DNA of 64,000 nt from Campylobacter hominis ATCC BAA-381 (GTDB lineage: Bacteria > Campylobacterota > Campylobacteria > Campylobacterales > Campylobacteraceae): assembly GCF_000017585.1 (NCBI RefSeq), contig NC_009714.1, positions 868,001-932,000 on the forward strand. Direction: 5' to 3'. Each line of letters starts with the position of its first letter. The stretch's first letter is position 1. Positions 9,521 to 21,940 of the stretch are shown one piece after another. A program made the translations under genes and the position numbers. The notes beneath the pieces were generated by a model. That model was not told the DNA's origin. It saw nothing but the letters and a program-made list of their open reading frames with translations, and did no database searches.

Positions 9521-10858
9521 TTGGTTAATTTTCTTTTAAAAACACTTGAAAACTCGAATATTTTTATAACAGGAAGCGGCGGAGTCGGCAAAAGTTATGT
9601 CATAAAAGAGGTGATAAAAGCTTATACCGATACAAAACGTAAATATATAGTTCTTGGAAGTACCGGAATCAGCGCCGTTTCAATCGGCGGAATAACACTT
9701 CATAGCTTTTTTAAATTTGGAATCTGCAAAAATTATATGGAATTAAAACGTCATGACAGATCTCAAAAAAGCGCAATAAATGAACTTAAAAAATTTTTGA
9801 AAGATTGTGAGCTTATTGTAATTGATGAAATTTCTATGATCAGTGGCGAAGTTTTTGATATGATAGCTTACCGTCTGAATGAATGCAAATACAGTGGAAA
9901 AATCATCGTTGCAGGTGATTTTTACCAGCTTCCGCCAATCGTTAAAAAAAGTGAATTACCTGATTCTACACTCTTTGGAAGCTCGCGTTATGCGTTTGGG
10001 ACGCAAAGCTGGAATGATATGGAATTTGTCTGTATAGAAATGGTAGGTTCGAAACGCACAACAGATGAATTTTTATATAAAATTTTATCAAATCTTCGAG
10101 TTGGATATATTGACGAAAATTGCACCGATTTTATACGCTCAAAAATAATCTCAAGTAAAAACATACCGCTGAAATCAACCGTAATTTACGGCAGAAATTA
10201 TGAAGCAAATACGCTAAATGAAAAAAGGCTTAATATGCTTAAAACGCCACTATTTACAAGTTTTGGCAAACTTATAAATCACAAAGAAAATGCTCTGAAT
10301 GATGAAAAAATAGAAAAATGGATAAAAACGCTTAATATTTTGCCTGAATTTCACTTTAAGATAGGAGCGAAAGTAATTTTTACGGCAAATAAAAAAGACG
10401 AATATTACAACGGTGAGCAAGGTTTTATAAAAGAAATAACGGAAAATGACGGAGACATAAATGAGCTCATTATAGAAAAAAATAACGGTGACATTGTATA
10501 TTTGGAGCGCGCAAGCTATGATTATAATGATTTTAAATTAAAAGATGGAGAGATTATAGATGAGCCGTTTGCTACATTTTATCAATTTCCTTTAAAGTTA
10601 GCTTATGCTATAACTATTCACAAATCACAAGGAATGAGTATAAGAAATTTGATTTGCGATATCGATCATATTTTTGAAAACGGACAACTTTATGTCGCAC
10701 TTTCAAGAGCTATTTCTGCAAAATGGCTTTCCGTACTTTATTCGCGCGCAATGCCTTTAGAAACTTACATACAAAAAATCGTTAAAATCGATCCTGAAAT
10801 AGCAAAATTTTATGAAACAAATAAATTTATATATATAAAAAATCAAATAATTGAATAA
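9521..10858 (+). CDS. PIF1/RecD-like superfamily 1 helicase
   Basis: A 445-residue DNA helicase-like ATPase. Walker A GSGGVGKS is at residues 18-25, Walker B LIVIDEISM is near residue 96, and GDFYQLPP forms motif III. The C-terminal viral-helicase domain carries AITIHKSQGMS and a final QLYVALSRA (motif VI). This arrangement is that of PIF1/RecD2-like 5'-3' helicases. The small size and lack of extra domains leave its role (replication fork or G-quadruplex processing) unproven. The start is TTG at 9521 with AGGA seven bases upstream; no ATG fits. The next 1 kb is gene-free. Confidence 0.85.
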   Translation: MVNFLLKTLENSNIFITGSGGVGKSYVIKEVIKAYTDTKRKYIVLGSTGISAVSIGGITLHSFFKFGICKNYMELKRHDRSQKSAINELKKFLKDCELIVIDEISMISGEVFDMIAYRLNECKYSGKIIVAGDFYQLPPIVKKSELPDSTLFGSSRYAFGTQSWNDMEFVCIEMVGSKRTTDEFLYKILSNLRVGYIDENCTDFIRSKIISSKNIPLKSTVIYGRNYEANTLNEKRLNMLKTPLFTSFGKLINHKENALNDEKIEKWIKTLNILPEFHFKIGAKVIFTANKKDEYYNGEQGFIKEITENDGDINELIIEKNNGDIVYLERASYDYNDFKLKDGEIIDEPFATFYQFPLKLAYAITIHKSQGMSIRNLICDIDHIFENGQLYVALSRAISAKWLSVLYSRAMPLETYIQKIVKIDPEIAKFYETNKFIYIKNQIIE

Positions 10859-11928
10859 AATTTGCTGTTTTTTGCAACAAAATAAATTATGAGTATTTAA
10901 AATTTCAATACGGCGGAAAAGTATTTAAAAAATACATTAATGTAAATTAAATATAAAAACGGCTCATTATTTTTTTTAAATCAATGAAATATCCAAATAT
11001 AAAGACGCCTGTAAGTGTAATACATAATTAAATTAAAAATTATACTTGAAAATATCTGTAGAAGCGTGGTAATGAAATTTTTTATATCTTAAATAGATAT
11101 AGCAGAAAAATAGATAAAATGCGGCTTTACATTTCAATAAACGAAACATACGATAAAAAGCATATTTTTTTTAAATAGTTAATATAAAAAACTTGAAAGT
11201 ACCGAAATAATTCTTGAAAAAGATACAAAATAAAACCACTTCTTAATCAAAATGCTTCAATAATTGCATATTAAAAAGTTCAGCAATAAATTTTAATTTG
11301 CAAACTTGAAATTTTTAAAACCTTTATATCGTTGCATAAATTTCCGTGCTGTAAAATCAATTTGAAAATGGATTAAAGGACTTAAAATTACATTAAAAAA
11401 TAAAAATTTATAATGCGGTTTTATCATTATATATATCAAAAATTTTAAATTTCGTATAATGTATTTAAAAAAATTATTAAATTTGTATAGAATATGAATG
11501 TTTTTAATAAAATTAAATATTGCATTTTATCGCAGTTATAATCTGCAAACTCATAATAAAATCGATTTTTTCTTTCTTTTCGCCTGTATTTCACTGCTAC
11601 GCAATAGCATTGTCTTATTTGCCAAACGACTGAAAGTTTTAAAAAGATATTAAAATTTTATTAAAAACAGTAAGTTTTATATTTGTGGTTTTGTGAGTGT
11701 TTTAATCGCTTTTATAGTTTATTTATCGCTAAAAAATTCTATTTATTTGACACAAAAGGCATGTGATTTATTTTAAAATATAAATTTTCACAACTGATTA
11801 TTGTAATTTTTTTAGCTTATTTTTAAGTTACTTATATTTTTAAACGTTAAAATATTAAGATATTTTAAATTAAACAAACATTTTAACACTATTTTTTTCA
11901 CATTTAAAATTTTGAAACTATAAAAATT
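10859..11928. other. Long AT-rich spacer, probable gene graveyard
   Basis: The largest gene-free stretch in the window (about 1,070 bases), lying between two convergent genes. No intact ORF, RNA gene or repeat is apparent. One two-part open frame with membrane-like character (11498-11776) is listed separately. Small peptide-like bits occur elsewhere, for example LYISINETYDKKHIFFK near 11121-11178. Decayed coding DNA is the likeliest explanation. Confidence 0.5.
11498..11776 (+). pseudogene. Possible decayed small membrane protein
   Basis: From the ATG at 11498 a frame is open for 51 codons, meets one TAA (11651-11653) and continues open for 40 more codons to TAA at 11774-11776. The two halves each contain a membrane-like segment: KIDFFFLFACISLLRNSIVL, then YICGFVSVLIAFIVYLSL. 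One internal stop in 93 codons is far fewer than expected by chance in this composition. I recognise no family, and I see no good RBS before the ATG. Confidence 0.35.
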
Positions 11929-12819
11929 TCATCTTTTTTTAAGAAGATCCTGCAAACTTTCCTGTACGCATTTTCCGCCTAAAATTTTAAAAACTTCACT
12001 AGCTATAGGCGTGTAAATTTCTTTATTTTCGCTGATACGAACGATAGCTTCCGCCGTATAAACTCCCTCGGCGACTTCGCCAAGCTCGCGTAAAATTTCA
12101 TTCAATTTTTTTCCGTTTGCAAGTCCCAAACCGACGCGATAATTTCTTGAAAGCACACTGGAAGCGCTTAAAAAAAGATCTCCTGCACCGCTAAGACCTA
12201 AAAACGTTTGATCTTTCGCGCCAAAAAATTTTCCAAATCTTGCCATTTCTATAAGTCCGCGAGAAATAAGGCTTGCTCTTGCATTATTTCCAAGTTTTAA
12301 TCCGTCGCAAATTCCGCTTGCAATGGCAATTACATTTTTGTAAGCTCCGCAAATTTCAGCGCCTATTACATCATCATCAGGATATGTTTTAATAAATTTA
12401 GGAAAAAGTGAAGCGTAAAATTTAGCCAAATCATGATTTGTTGAGCTTGCTACAAGAGCGCAAGGTAAATTTTGCATAACTTCCGCCGCAAAAGAAGGAC
12501 CTGAAAGAAATGCGAGATTTTTATCATCTGTAAATTCGGCGAAAATTTCATTTAAAAATTTGCCCGTTTTAGCTTCAATTCCTTTTGAGGCAACCAAAAT
12601 TTTTTGATTTTTATTTTTAAAATTTGCTTTTAAAAATTCTCTTGTATGTTGAGCTGCAAGCACAAAAACCAAGACTTCACATTCAAATGCCTCTTCAATA
12701 CTTACAAAACCATTCATTTCACGTTTATGAAAAGAAGTTATCACACATTCATTTTTTGAGCCAAGAGCGTGAAATAGCGCACTGCCCCATTTTCCTGCGC
12801 CAATTATTGCGATTTTCAT
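11929..12819 (-). CDS. gpsA: NAD(P)-dependent glycerol-3-phosphate dehydrogenase
   Basis: Makes sn-glycerol-3-phosphate from dihydroxyacetone phosphate for phospholipid synthesis. The 296-residue protein begins with the Rossmann motif GAGKWGSAL near residue 7. It continues with [10 protein letters not shown], the catalytic-lysine region [12 protein letters not shown], and [15 protein letters not shown]. The length is slightly below the E. coli enzyme and normal for epsilonproteobacteria. Its ATG overlaps the gatB stop by 4 bases, so the two are translationally coupled. Confidence 0.96.
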   Translation of the reverse strand: MKIAIIGAGKWGSALFHALGSKNECVITSFHKREMNGFVSIEEAFECEVLVFVLAAQHTREFLKANFKNKNQKILVASKGIEAKTGKFLNEIFAEFTDDKNLAFLSGPSFAAEVMQNLPCALVASSTNHDLAKFYASLFPKFIKTYPDDDVIGAEICGAYKNVIAIASGICDGLKLGNNARASLISRGLIEMARFGKFFGAKDQTFLGLSGAGDLFLSASSVLSRNYRVGLGLANGKKLNEILRELGEVAEGVYTAEAIVRISENKEIYTPIASEVFKILGGKCVQESLQDLLKKR

Positions 12820-14237
12820 AATTTTTGTTTCAAAAGTTCATTTACTTTAGCAGGATTAAAAGCGCCCTTGCCCTCTTTCATAACTTGCCCTACAAAAAAA
12901 CCGAATAATTTATCTTTGCCATTTCTATATTCAGCTACTTTTTGCTCATTTTTACTAATCACTGCATCAATTACAGCTAAAATTGTAGCATCATCGCTGA
13001 CTTGTTTTAATCCGAGTTTTTTGATTACATCATCAACTGAAATTTCAATGTTTTCCATAATAAAATCAAGTACTTCTTTTGCAGCTTTTTGGCTTATCGT
13101 GCCATCTTCTATTCTGCTTAAAAGATCAGACATTTTAGCGCTATCTATAGGACTGTCTTCGATTGTAAGACCGTTTTTAAGTCTTCCGTTAAGTTCTACG
13201 TTCAGCCATGTTACGCAAAGCTTCGGTTCATGACCTGCATTTATCAAATCCTCAAAAAATTTAGCATGTTCATAACTTGAAATAATAACTTCCGCGTCGT
13301 CTTTTTTAAGACCGAGCTCATTTATATACCGCTCTTTTTTCTCATTAGGAAGTTCAGGAATTTTTCTTGCTTCTTCCAACATTTCATCGGAAATTTCAAC
13401 GGTCAATAAATCAGGATCTGGAAAATAACGATATTCTGCGCTATCTTCTTTACTTCTCATAGATCTTGTTGTAAAATTTGAAGTATCAAAAAGTCTGGTT
13501 TCCTGCACTACGAGTTCGCTATATTTTCCGTCTTCCCAAGCATCGATTTGACGCGCTACTTCATATTCTATAGCTTTTTGCACAAATTTAAATGAGTTTA
13601 GATTTTTGATTTCCACTCTTGTATATAATTTTTCATCACCTTTTGGACGAATACTTACGTTGACATCGCAGCGAAATGAGCCTTCTTGCATATTTGCATC
13701 GCTTATATTTATAAATCTCAAAATAGAGTGAAGTTTTTTCAGATACGCAACAGCTTCATCGCCGCTTCTCATATCAGGCTCGCTTACAATTTCAAGAAGC
13801 GGCGTTCCTGCACGGTTTAAATCCACCAAACTTCTTCCTTCTTCGTGTGTGTTTTTTCCTGCATCTTCTTCAAGGTGAGCTCTTGTGATACCGATTCTTT
13901 TATTTTCGCCGTTTATATTTATAAAAAGTTCTCCGTGTTCAACAATCGGAATCGTAAATTGTGAAATTTGATAAGCTTTCGGCAAATCCGGATAAAAATA
14001 ATTTTTTCTGTCAAAAACAGATTTTTTGTTTATTGTCGCATTCACGGCAGTTCCAAACATTATCGCCTTTTTTACGGCTTCTTTGTTTAAAACCGGTAAT
14101 GCTCCCGGCAAAGCCAAGCACGTAGGACAAACGTGAACATTTGCTTTGTCACCGAAACTCGTAGGACAAGAGCAGAAAATTTTAGTTTTAGTATTTAACT
14201 GACAATGAACTTCCAAACCGATAATAGTTTCAAACAT
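12816..14237 (-). CDS. gatB: Asp/Glu-tRNA(Asn/Gln) amidotransferase subunit B
   Basis: GatB of the GatCAB amidotransferase, which converts Glu-tRNA(Gln) and Asp-tRNA(Asn) to Gln- and Asn-tRNA. The 473-residue length is normal. Family stretches include [33 protein letters not shown] with a zinc-type cysteine pair, [19 protein letters not shown], and [14 protein letters not shown]. The C-terminal YqeY-like tRNA-binding tail is present ([13 protein letters not shown] to the end). It is the first gene of a pair with gpsA; GatA and GatC are not nearby. A likely promoter lies within the AT-rich 195-base gap upstream. Confidence 0.97.
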   Translation of the reverse strand: MFETIIGLEVHCQLNTKTKIFCSCPTSFGDKANVHVCPTCLALPGALPVLNKEAVKKAIMFGTAVNATINKKSVFDRKNYFYPDLPKAYQISQFTIPIVEHGELFININGENKRIGITRAHLEEDAGKNTHEEGRSLVDLNRAGTPLLEIVSEPDMRSGDEAVAYLKKLHSILRFINISDANMQEGSFRCDVNVSIRPKGDEKLYTRVEIKNLNSFKFVQKAIEYEVARQIDAWEDGKYSELVVQETRLFDTSNFTTRSMRSKEDSAEYRYFPDPDLLTVEISDEMLEEARKIPELPNEKKERYINELGLKKDDAEVIISSYEHAKFFEDLINAGHEPKLCVTWLNVELNGRLKNGLTIEDSPIDSAKMSDLLSRIEDGTISQKAAKEVLDFIMENIEISVDDVIKKLGLKQVSDDATILAVIDAVISKNEQKVAEYRNGKDKLFGFFVGQVMKEGKGAFNPAKVNELLKQKL

Positions 14238-14433
14238 TTTTTACCTTTTTAAAATTTAAAATTTTGCTATTTTACTACGATTATGTTTAAAATTTGATTT
14301 TATGGAAATTTTGACGATTTTTTTGTTTTTAGAATTTTAAAATTTAATGTTTTTTTGCGGTTTAAAATTTTATCAATTAGATAAAATTTCATAAGAATTT
14401 TTCTAAATTTCAAATAATCAGTTTTTAAATTTT

Positions 14434-15144
14434 TTATTTTGCAATCAAAAAAGCTTCTTTTAGATCAATAGAACCTTCATAATAAGCTTTTCCGACGATT
14501 ACACCATAAATTTTACCGCTTTGTTTTAAGGCTTTTATATCGCTTAAATCTTTTACGCCGCCGCTTGCAATTGTCTTTATGCCGCTTGATTTTGCTATTT
14601 CTTCACTGAATTTTACATTTACGCCGCTAAGCATTCCGTCTTTACTTATATCGGTGCAGATTATCGCTTCCACTCCGGCATCAGCGTAAATTTTTGCAAG
14701 TTCGCAAGCTTTTATATTAGAAACTTCCGCCCAGCCTTCAGTAGCTACAAAACCGTTTTTTGCGTCGATTCCGACGGCAATTTTATATTTTTTTGCCATC
14801 TGTTTTACAAATTCAGGATTTTTTAAAGCTGCAGATCCCAAAATAAAACGCGAAACACCTGAATTTTTATAAAATTTTATGCGTTCCTCATCTCTTATTC
14901 CGCCACCAACTTCTATTTTAAGGTTTGTAGATTTTACAATTTTTTCTATAGTTTTTGCATTTTTAGCTTCTCCTGCAAAAGCACCGTCAAGATCAACGAT
15001 ATGAAGCCATTTAGCACCCAAATCGGCAAATTTTTCAGCTAATTCCCATGGTTTATCACTGTAAATTTTAGCTGAGTTCATTTCGCCTTTTTTAAGTCTT
15101 ACTGCAAATCCGTTTTTTAAATCTATAGCCGGTAAAATTTCCAT
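14434..15144 (-). CDS. hisA: Phosphoribosylformimino-AICAR ribotide isomerase HisA
   Basis: Fourth step of histidine synthesis: isomerises ProFAR to PRFAR on a (beta/alpha)8 barrel. The 236-residue length is normal. The catalytic Asp lies in LPAIDLKNG at the start and the second Asp in [12 protein letters not shown]. Phosphate-binding loops are EVGGGIRDE and IASGGVKD. The ATG overlaps the hisH stop by one base (TAATG). It is the last gene of the long unit that begins with the pgl genes; nearly 200 AT-rich bases separate it from gatB. Confidence 0.96.
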   Translation of the reverse strand: MEILPAIDLKNGFAVRLKKGEMNSAKIYSDKPWELAEKFADLGAKWLHIVDLDGAFAGEAKNAKTIEKIVKSTNLKIEVGGGIRDEERIKFYKNSGVSRFILGSAALKNPEFVKQMAKKYKIAVGIDAKNGFVATEGWAEVSNIKACELAKIYADAGVEAIICTDISKDGMLSGVNVKFSEEIAKSSGIKTIASGGVKDLSDIKALKQSGKIYGVIVGKAYYEGSIDLKEAFLIAK

Positions 15145-15755
15145 TATAACTCCACAAAATTTTTAATAATTTTTATACCGCTTTCGGCACTTTTTTCAGG
15201 GTGAGGCTGAAAAGCGAAGATATTTTCATAATTTATCGCGCTAATAAACTCATAACCGTAATTTGTAGTCGCTAAAACGATACTTTCATCGCTGATGATA
15301 TGATAAGAATGCACAAAGTAAAAATATTCAAATTCTTTTAATCCGCAATTTATCGGCGTCTGCTTTTTAAAATGAGCTGTATTCCAGCCTACATGCGGAA
15401 TTTTAAGATCCGTTTTAAATTTTGTTTTATCAAATTTTATAATCTCACCTTTTAAAATTCCAAGTCCACCAAACTCGCCGAATTCGGTACTTTTCTCAAA
15501 TAAAAGTTGCATTCCTAGACAAATTCCAAGAAAATATTTGCCACTTTTTATAAAATTTATAATGGCTTCATCTAAATTTTTTGCGCGAAGTTTTATCATA
15601 GCATCGCCAAAAGCACCGACACCAGGTAAAATTATTTTATCACAATTTAAAATTTCATCTGCCTTATCTAAAATTTTAAATTTTGCATTTACAAAATTTA
15701 AAGCATTTGCCACACTTTTTAAATTTCCTGCGCCGTAATCTATAATTCCTACCAT
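15144..15755 (-). CDS. hisH: Imidazole glycerol phosphate synthase subunit HisH
   Basis: Glutaminase subunit that feeds ammonia to HisF to make IGP and AICAR. The class I glutamine amidotransferase triad is visible: Cys in [12 protein letters not shown], His and Glu in FQPHPEKS. The frame is open 22 codons further upstream, but the N-terminus [11 protein letters not shown] is the family start, so I place it at 15755 (203 residues). It overlaps the end of pglG by seven bases. The HisF partner is not in the window. Confidence 0.93.
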   Translation of the reverse strand: MVGIIDYGAGNLKSVANALNFVNAKFKILDKADEILNCDKIILPGVGAFGDAMIKLRAKNLDEAIINFIKSGKYFLGICLGMQLLFEKSTEFGEFGGLGILKGEIIKFDKTKFKTDLKIPHVGWNTAHFKKQTPINCGLKEFEYFYFVHSYHIISDESIVLATTNYGYEFISAINYENIFAFQPHPEKSAESGIKIIKNFVEL

Positions 15756-16641
15756 TTTTTTCCGTTTTTCAATGTCCAAAGATAAATACTGAGTGATATA
15801 ATCAAAATTCCGACAGCGCAAATTAAATAAACGGCATATACGATATTTTCAGGCTTTGTAATCGAAAATTTAAAAACAAGCATAAGTGCTTCAATAGCCA
15901 AAGCTATGATTATTGAAGCTATAAAACGAATCATCGTTTTTGAAGTTCCGCTGCTGTCTTTACCAGACCCGTTTCCTAAAACCTCTTCTTCAAAAATCGC
16001 TTTAATCAAATCAAAAATAGCAAGAGCAAGAGTAAGAATAATCGTAAGCTCAAAAATACGACTTATATCAATCTGCTCAAAATTTGAAACTAAAATCTTG
16101 CTTATACCGATATAAAACAGGCAAGCAGTAACAAACAAAAGCGCAAGCGAAAAAATGGCATAAATCACTTTGCTTATGCTTCCAAAAGTGCTGTCAACAG
16201 AGCTTGGACTGATCATATTTAAAAGCGCATAAAGCCCGATATCAACACAAGCTACGAATTTCAGTTCTCCTTTATCGTCATATATAGGATAACCGGCAGT
16301 AACACAAAGTTCATTTGTCAGTTTTGACGGATACGGATCTGTCAGCACGCAACGTTTTTCGCGCACCGCCCTGTAATAATAAGAGCGATTGGTGCGGTTT
16401 TCACCTTTTCCGACGCGATTTTTATCAATCAATGAAATATTGTTTTCAACTTGAAACCCGTTTGAATCAAGTATGTAAAGCGCTTCAAAATTCATATTTT
16501 CATGAACCATTTTCTCAAATCCTGAATGTATCAGCTCAGCACTGACTCCAGGTAAATTATTCGGAATATTTCTATTAAAGAGATAACACATATAAGCTCT
16601 TGCTTTGTAGCGAATTTGTTGAAATTCCTGTATTTCTTTGA

Positions 16642-16648
<7 letters not shown>
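15749..16648 (-). CDS. pglG: PglG-like membrane protein with PDC/Cache sensor domain
   Basis: A 299-residue integral membrane protein matching PglG, the protein of unknown role at the end of the C. jejuni pgl cluster. The N-terminal half (residues about 1-150) is a PDC/Cache-like ligand-binding domain (FEALYILDSNGFQVENNIS; RSYYYRAVREKRCVLTDPY; CVDIG) without an obvious preceding membrane helix. The C-terminal half has four to five hydrophobic segments (about 160-185, 200-215, 240-262 and 268-290). The call rests on family resemblance recalled from C. jejuni and on position directly after pglF, overlapping it by seven bases. It lacks any kinase or methyl-accepting output domain. Confidence 0.8.
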
Positions 16649-19538
<2,890 letters not shown>

Positions 19539-19589
19539 TTATATTTTATAAAATTTTGTGATATTTTAACACTTTTTGACAAATTCCTG

Positions 19590-20177
19590 CTAAATGTTAT
19601 GAATAACTTTAGCAGGAACACCAACTGCTACACTATCTGCCGGTATATCTTTTATGACTGCAGCGCCCGCTCCGATTTTTGAATTTTTACCTATTGTAAT
19701 TTGTTGAATAACGGCACTTAAAATTCCTAAATGCACTCTATCGCCAACAATCACGCCGCCTGCAATCGCTGCGTTCGGGCTAAGATGAGAAAACTTACCT
19801 ATAACGCAATCATGTTCAACAACTGCACCTGTATTTATAATCGCTCCGTCTTTTATTACGGCGTCCGCATTTATTACGGCACGCGGCATTACGACAATTC
19901 CTTTGCCGAACTTCGCGCTTTTTGAAACAACGGCTGAGCTGTGAATTAAATTTACCACGTTAAATCCGGCGCTCACAACTTTTTTTTGAATTTTCTCACG
20001 CGTAAAATTATCACCGATTGCTATAATTATATCCGCTTTCGGTAAGCAAGGACTGAATTTCATATTGCCGTTATCATCTAAAAAAACAATTCTTTCATAA
20101 CCGTTATCGCGTGCGATATCCGCTATGACTTTACCATGACCGCTTGCACCGTAAATGTAAATTTCAGTTTTTGCCAT
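19590..20177 (-). CDS. pglD: UDP-4-amino-sugar N-acetyltransferase PglD
   Basis: Acetylates the PglE product to give UDP-diNAc-bacillosamine. It has an N-terminal Rossmann-like sugar-nucleotide fold ([19 protein letters not shown]) and a C-terminal left-handed beta-helix of hexapeptide repeats with the catalytic His in VVEHDCVIG. An upstream start nine codons earlier is possible, but the ATG at 20177 has GGAG eight bases before it (20185-20188) and gives the PglD-like N-terminus [10 protein letters not shown]. The protein is 195 residues. It overlaps pglC by 14 bases. Confidence 0.93.
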   Translation of the reverse strand: MAKTEIYIYGASGHGKVIADIARDNGYERIVFLDDNGNMKFSPCLPKADIIIAIGDNFTREKIQKKVVSAGFNVVNLIHSSAVVSKSAKFGKGIVVMPRAVINADAVIKDGAIINTGAVVEHDCVIGKFSHLSPNAAIAGGVIVGDRVHLGILSAVIQQITIGKNSKIGAGAAVIKDIPADSVAVGVPAKVIHNI

Positions 20178-20769
20178 TAAATTTCTCCGTAGTTGCCATT
20201 CCATCTTTATTTACGCCCTCTTTTTTAATGACTTTTTTAACTGTTAAAAATGCGATTTTAATATCCAGTAAAAAACTTAAATTTTTTGCGTAAAATGTGT
20301 CGAACTCAAACTTTTTCCGCCATGAAATAGCGTTTCTGCCGTTAACTTGCGCCAAGCCTGTAATGCCCGGACGCACACTGTGGCGAAGTTTTTGTTCGTC
20401 ATTATAAAGCGGCAGGTATTCCGGCAATAAAGGACGAGGCCCTATAAAACTCATATCACCTTTTAAAACATTGAAAAGTTGCAGCAATTCATCAAGACTT
20501 AGAGCTCTGATTTTCTTACCGTAATCATTCAAGCGAAGTTCATCAGGCAAAAGTTTTCCATTTTCATCACATTCATCGTTCATTGTTTTAAACTTATAAA
20601 TTTTAAAAATTTTTTCATTTAAACCAGGGCGAAGTTGTGTAAAAATCGCGTTTTTGCTTATATGTTTTTTAATTAAAAAATATGTAATCAACATTAAAGG
20701 CGATGTTAAAATTATCAAAATCAAAGCCATTAAAAAATCTAAAATTCTTTTTAAAAAAAACCTATACAT
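20164..20769 (-). CDS. pglC: Undecaprenyl-phosphate diNAcBac-1-phosphate transferase PglC
   Basis: Initiating monotopic phosphoglycosyltransferase: moves diNAcBac-1-phosphate to undecaprenyl phosphate. At 201 residues it is the minimal-size family member. There is one N-terminal re-entrant hydrophobic helix (residues 8-30), then [20 protein letters not shown] and the catalytic Asp-Glu dyad in [28 protein letters not shown] follows, as in all family members. It overlaps pglA by eight bases. Confidence 0.96.
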   Translation of the reverse strand: MYRFFLKRILDFLMALILIILTSPLMLITYFLIKKHISKNAIFTQLRPGLNEKIFKIYKFKTMNDECDENGKLLPDELRLNDYGKKIRALSLDELLQLFNVLKGDMSFIGPRPLLPEYLPLYNDEQKLRHSVRPGITGLAQVNGRNAISWRKKFEFDTFYAKNLSFLLDIKIAFLTVKKVIKKEGVNKDGMATTEKFNGKN

Positions 20770-21877
20770 CTATAAATTTTCCATAAACTTCAATATATTT
20801 TTTAGCAATTATTCGTTCGTCGAATTCTTTTACAACGCGTTCATACGCATTTTTCGCCAAATTTTTCGCCAAATTTTCATCGTCTAAAAGGCGTGTAATT
20901 TTATCCGCCAAATCTTTTGCATTTTTCATTTTACAAATCAGCCCTGTTTCTCCGTCTTTTACAGCTTCTACAGAGCCCTCACAATCACTTACAATGCAAG
21001 GAATTTTCATCGCCATTGCCTCTAAAACCGTGCGTGGAAATCCCTCTTTATAGCTTGGAAGTACAAAAATATCGGCACTTTTATAAAGTTCGCAGACATC
21101 ATTTCGCCAACCAAGCCACTTTACCGTTTTATTTTTTAGAAAATTTTCATCGGCACTCGATCTGTTTCCTTCAAAAATATCGCCAACAAAAACGAAAACG
21201 CAATCTTTGCGCTCTTTTAAAATTTCAGCAGCTTTGTAAAATTCTCTAATTCCTTTATGCCAAAGCGCTCTTCCCATCATTAAAACAACTTTTTTACCGC
21301 CGAAATCAAGCTTTTGATATTTACTCTCATCAAATTTTATTAAATCCACGCCGACACTTTTGATACGGAAAATTTTTTCTTTCGAAATTAAACCGCGTGA
21401 AAACATATAACCAGGGTTGCTGTCATTTACAAAAATGCAACCGTTGCTTAATTTGAACGCTTTTTTATAAAGTTTTTCAAGAACAAATTTTATTATTTTA
21501 GATTTTAAATCAGTATCTATATAAAAACTTCCAAGTCCTTCAACTAAATTTATTACTACAGGAATACCTGCTTTTTTAGCGGCGAATGTGCCGAAAACGT
21601 TTGATTTATGTGCTGAAGTTTGAAGCATATCAAGGTGTAAGTCGGCTAAATTTCGGGCTAAGTTGTGTGAATTTTTAAGCACTTTTAAAGGATTTACGCT
21701 TGCTTTATCAAGTTCATAAGTAATGCTATTGAACTCGCGCGCTAAAATTTCGCTATAATCACCTTTTGGTGCAATTGCAAACACTTCGTGTCCGCGTTTT
21801 TTAAGCTCTCTCATAATAGGAGCGCGAAAAAAATAGAGGCTCATATCGGCGTGTGAAAGAAAACCTATTCGTGCCAT
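20762..21877 (-). CDS. pglA: Glycosyltransferase PglA (alpha-1,3-GalNAc transferase)
   Basis: GT4-family (GT-B fold) glycosyltransferase that in C. jejuni adds the first GalNAc to undecaprenyl-PP-diNAcBac. At 371 residues it matches PglA. The N-terminal acceptor domain begins [18 protein letters not shown], and the donor-binding EX7E motif is in [21 protein letters not shown]. Its position between pglB and pglC fits the conserved order. GalNAc as donor is inferred from orthology; no epimerase gene is present in this window to confirm it. Confidence 0.92.
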   Translation of the reverse strand: MARIGFLSHADMSLYFFRAPIMRELKKRGHEVFAIAPKGDYSEILAREFNSITYELDKASVNPLKVLKNSHNLARNLADLHLDMLQTSAHKSNVFGTFAAKKAGIPVVINLVEGLGSFYIDTDLKSKIIKFVLEKLYKKAFKLSNGCIFVNDSNPGYMFSRGLISKEKIFRIKSVGVDLIKFDESKYQKLDFGGKKVVLMMGRALWHKGIREFYKAAEILKERKDCVFVFVGDIFEGNRSSADENFLKNKTVKWLGWRNDVCELYKSADIFVLPSYKEGFPRTVLEAMAMKIPCIVSDCEGSVEAVKDGETGLICKMKNAKDLADKITRLLDDENLAKNLAKNAYERVVKEFDERIIAKKYIEVYGKFIDV

Positions 21878-21940
21878 TTTATTTCCATTTGCAAGTTTAA
21901 AAATTTCATATCAAAATTTCTTAAAAATTCAGTCATTTTT

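Noticed and set aside
1021-11240. Similar short motifs in two spacers (YDNK/YDKK followed by a KDTK motif near 1025-1105 and 11140-11230)
   Set aside because: Order and words are alike, suggesting a repeated decayed gene, but the shared parts are only a few codons in AT-rich DNA; too weak to claim a repeat family.
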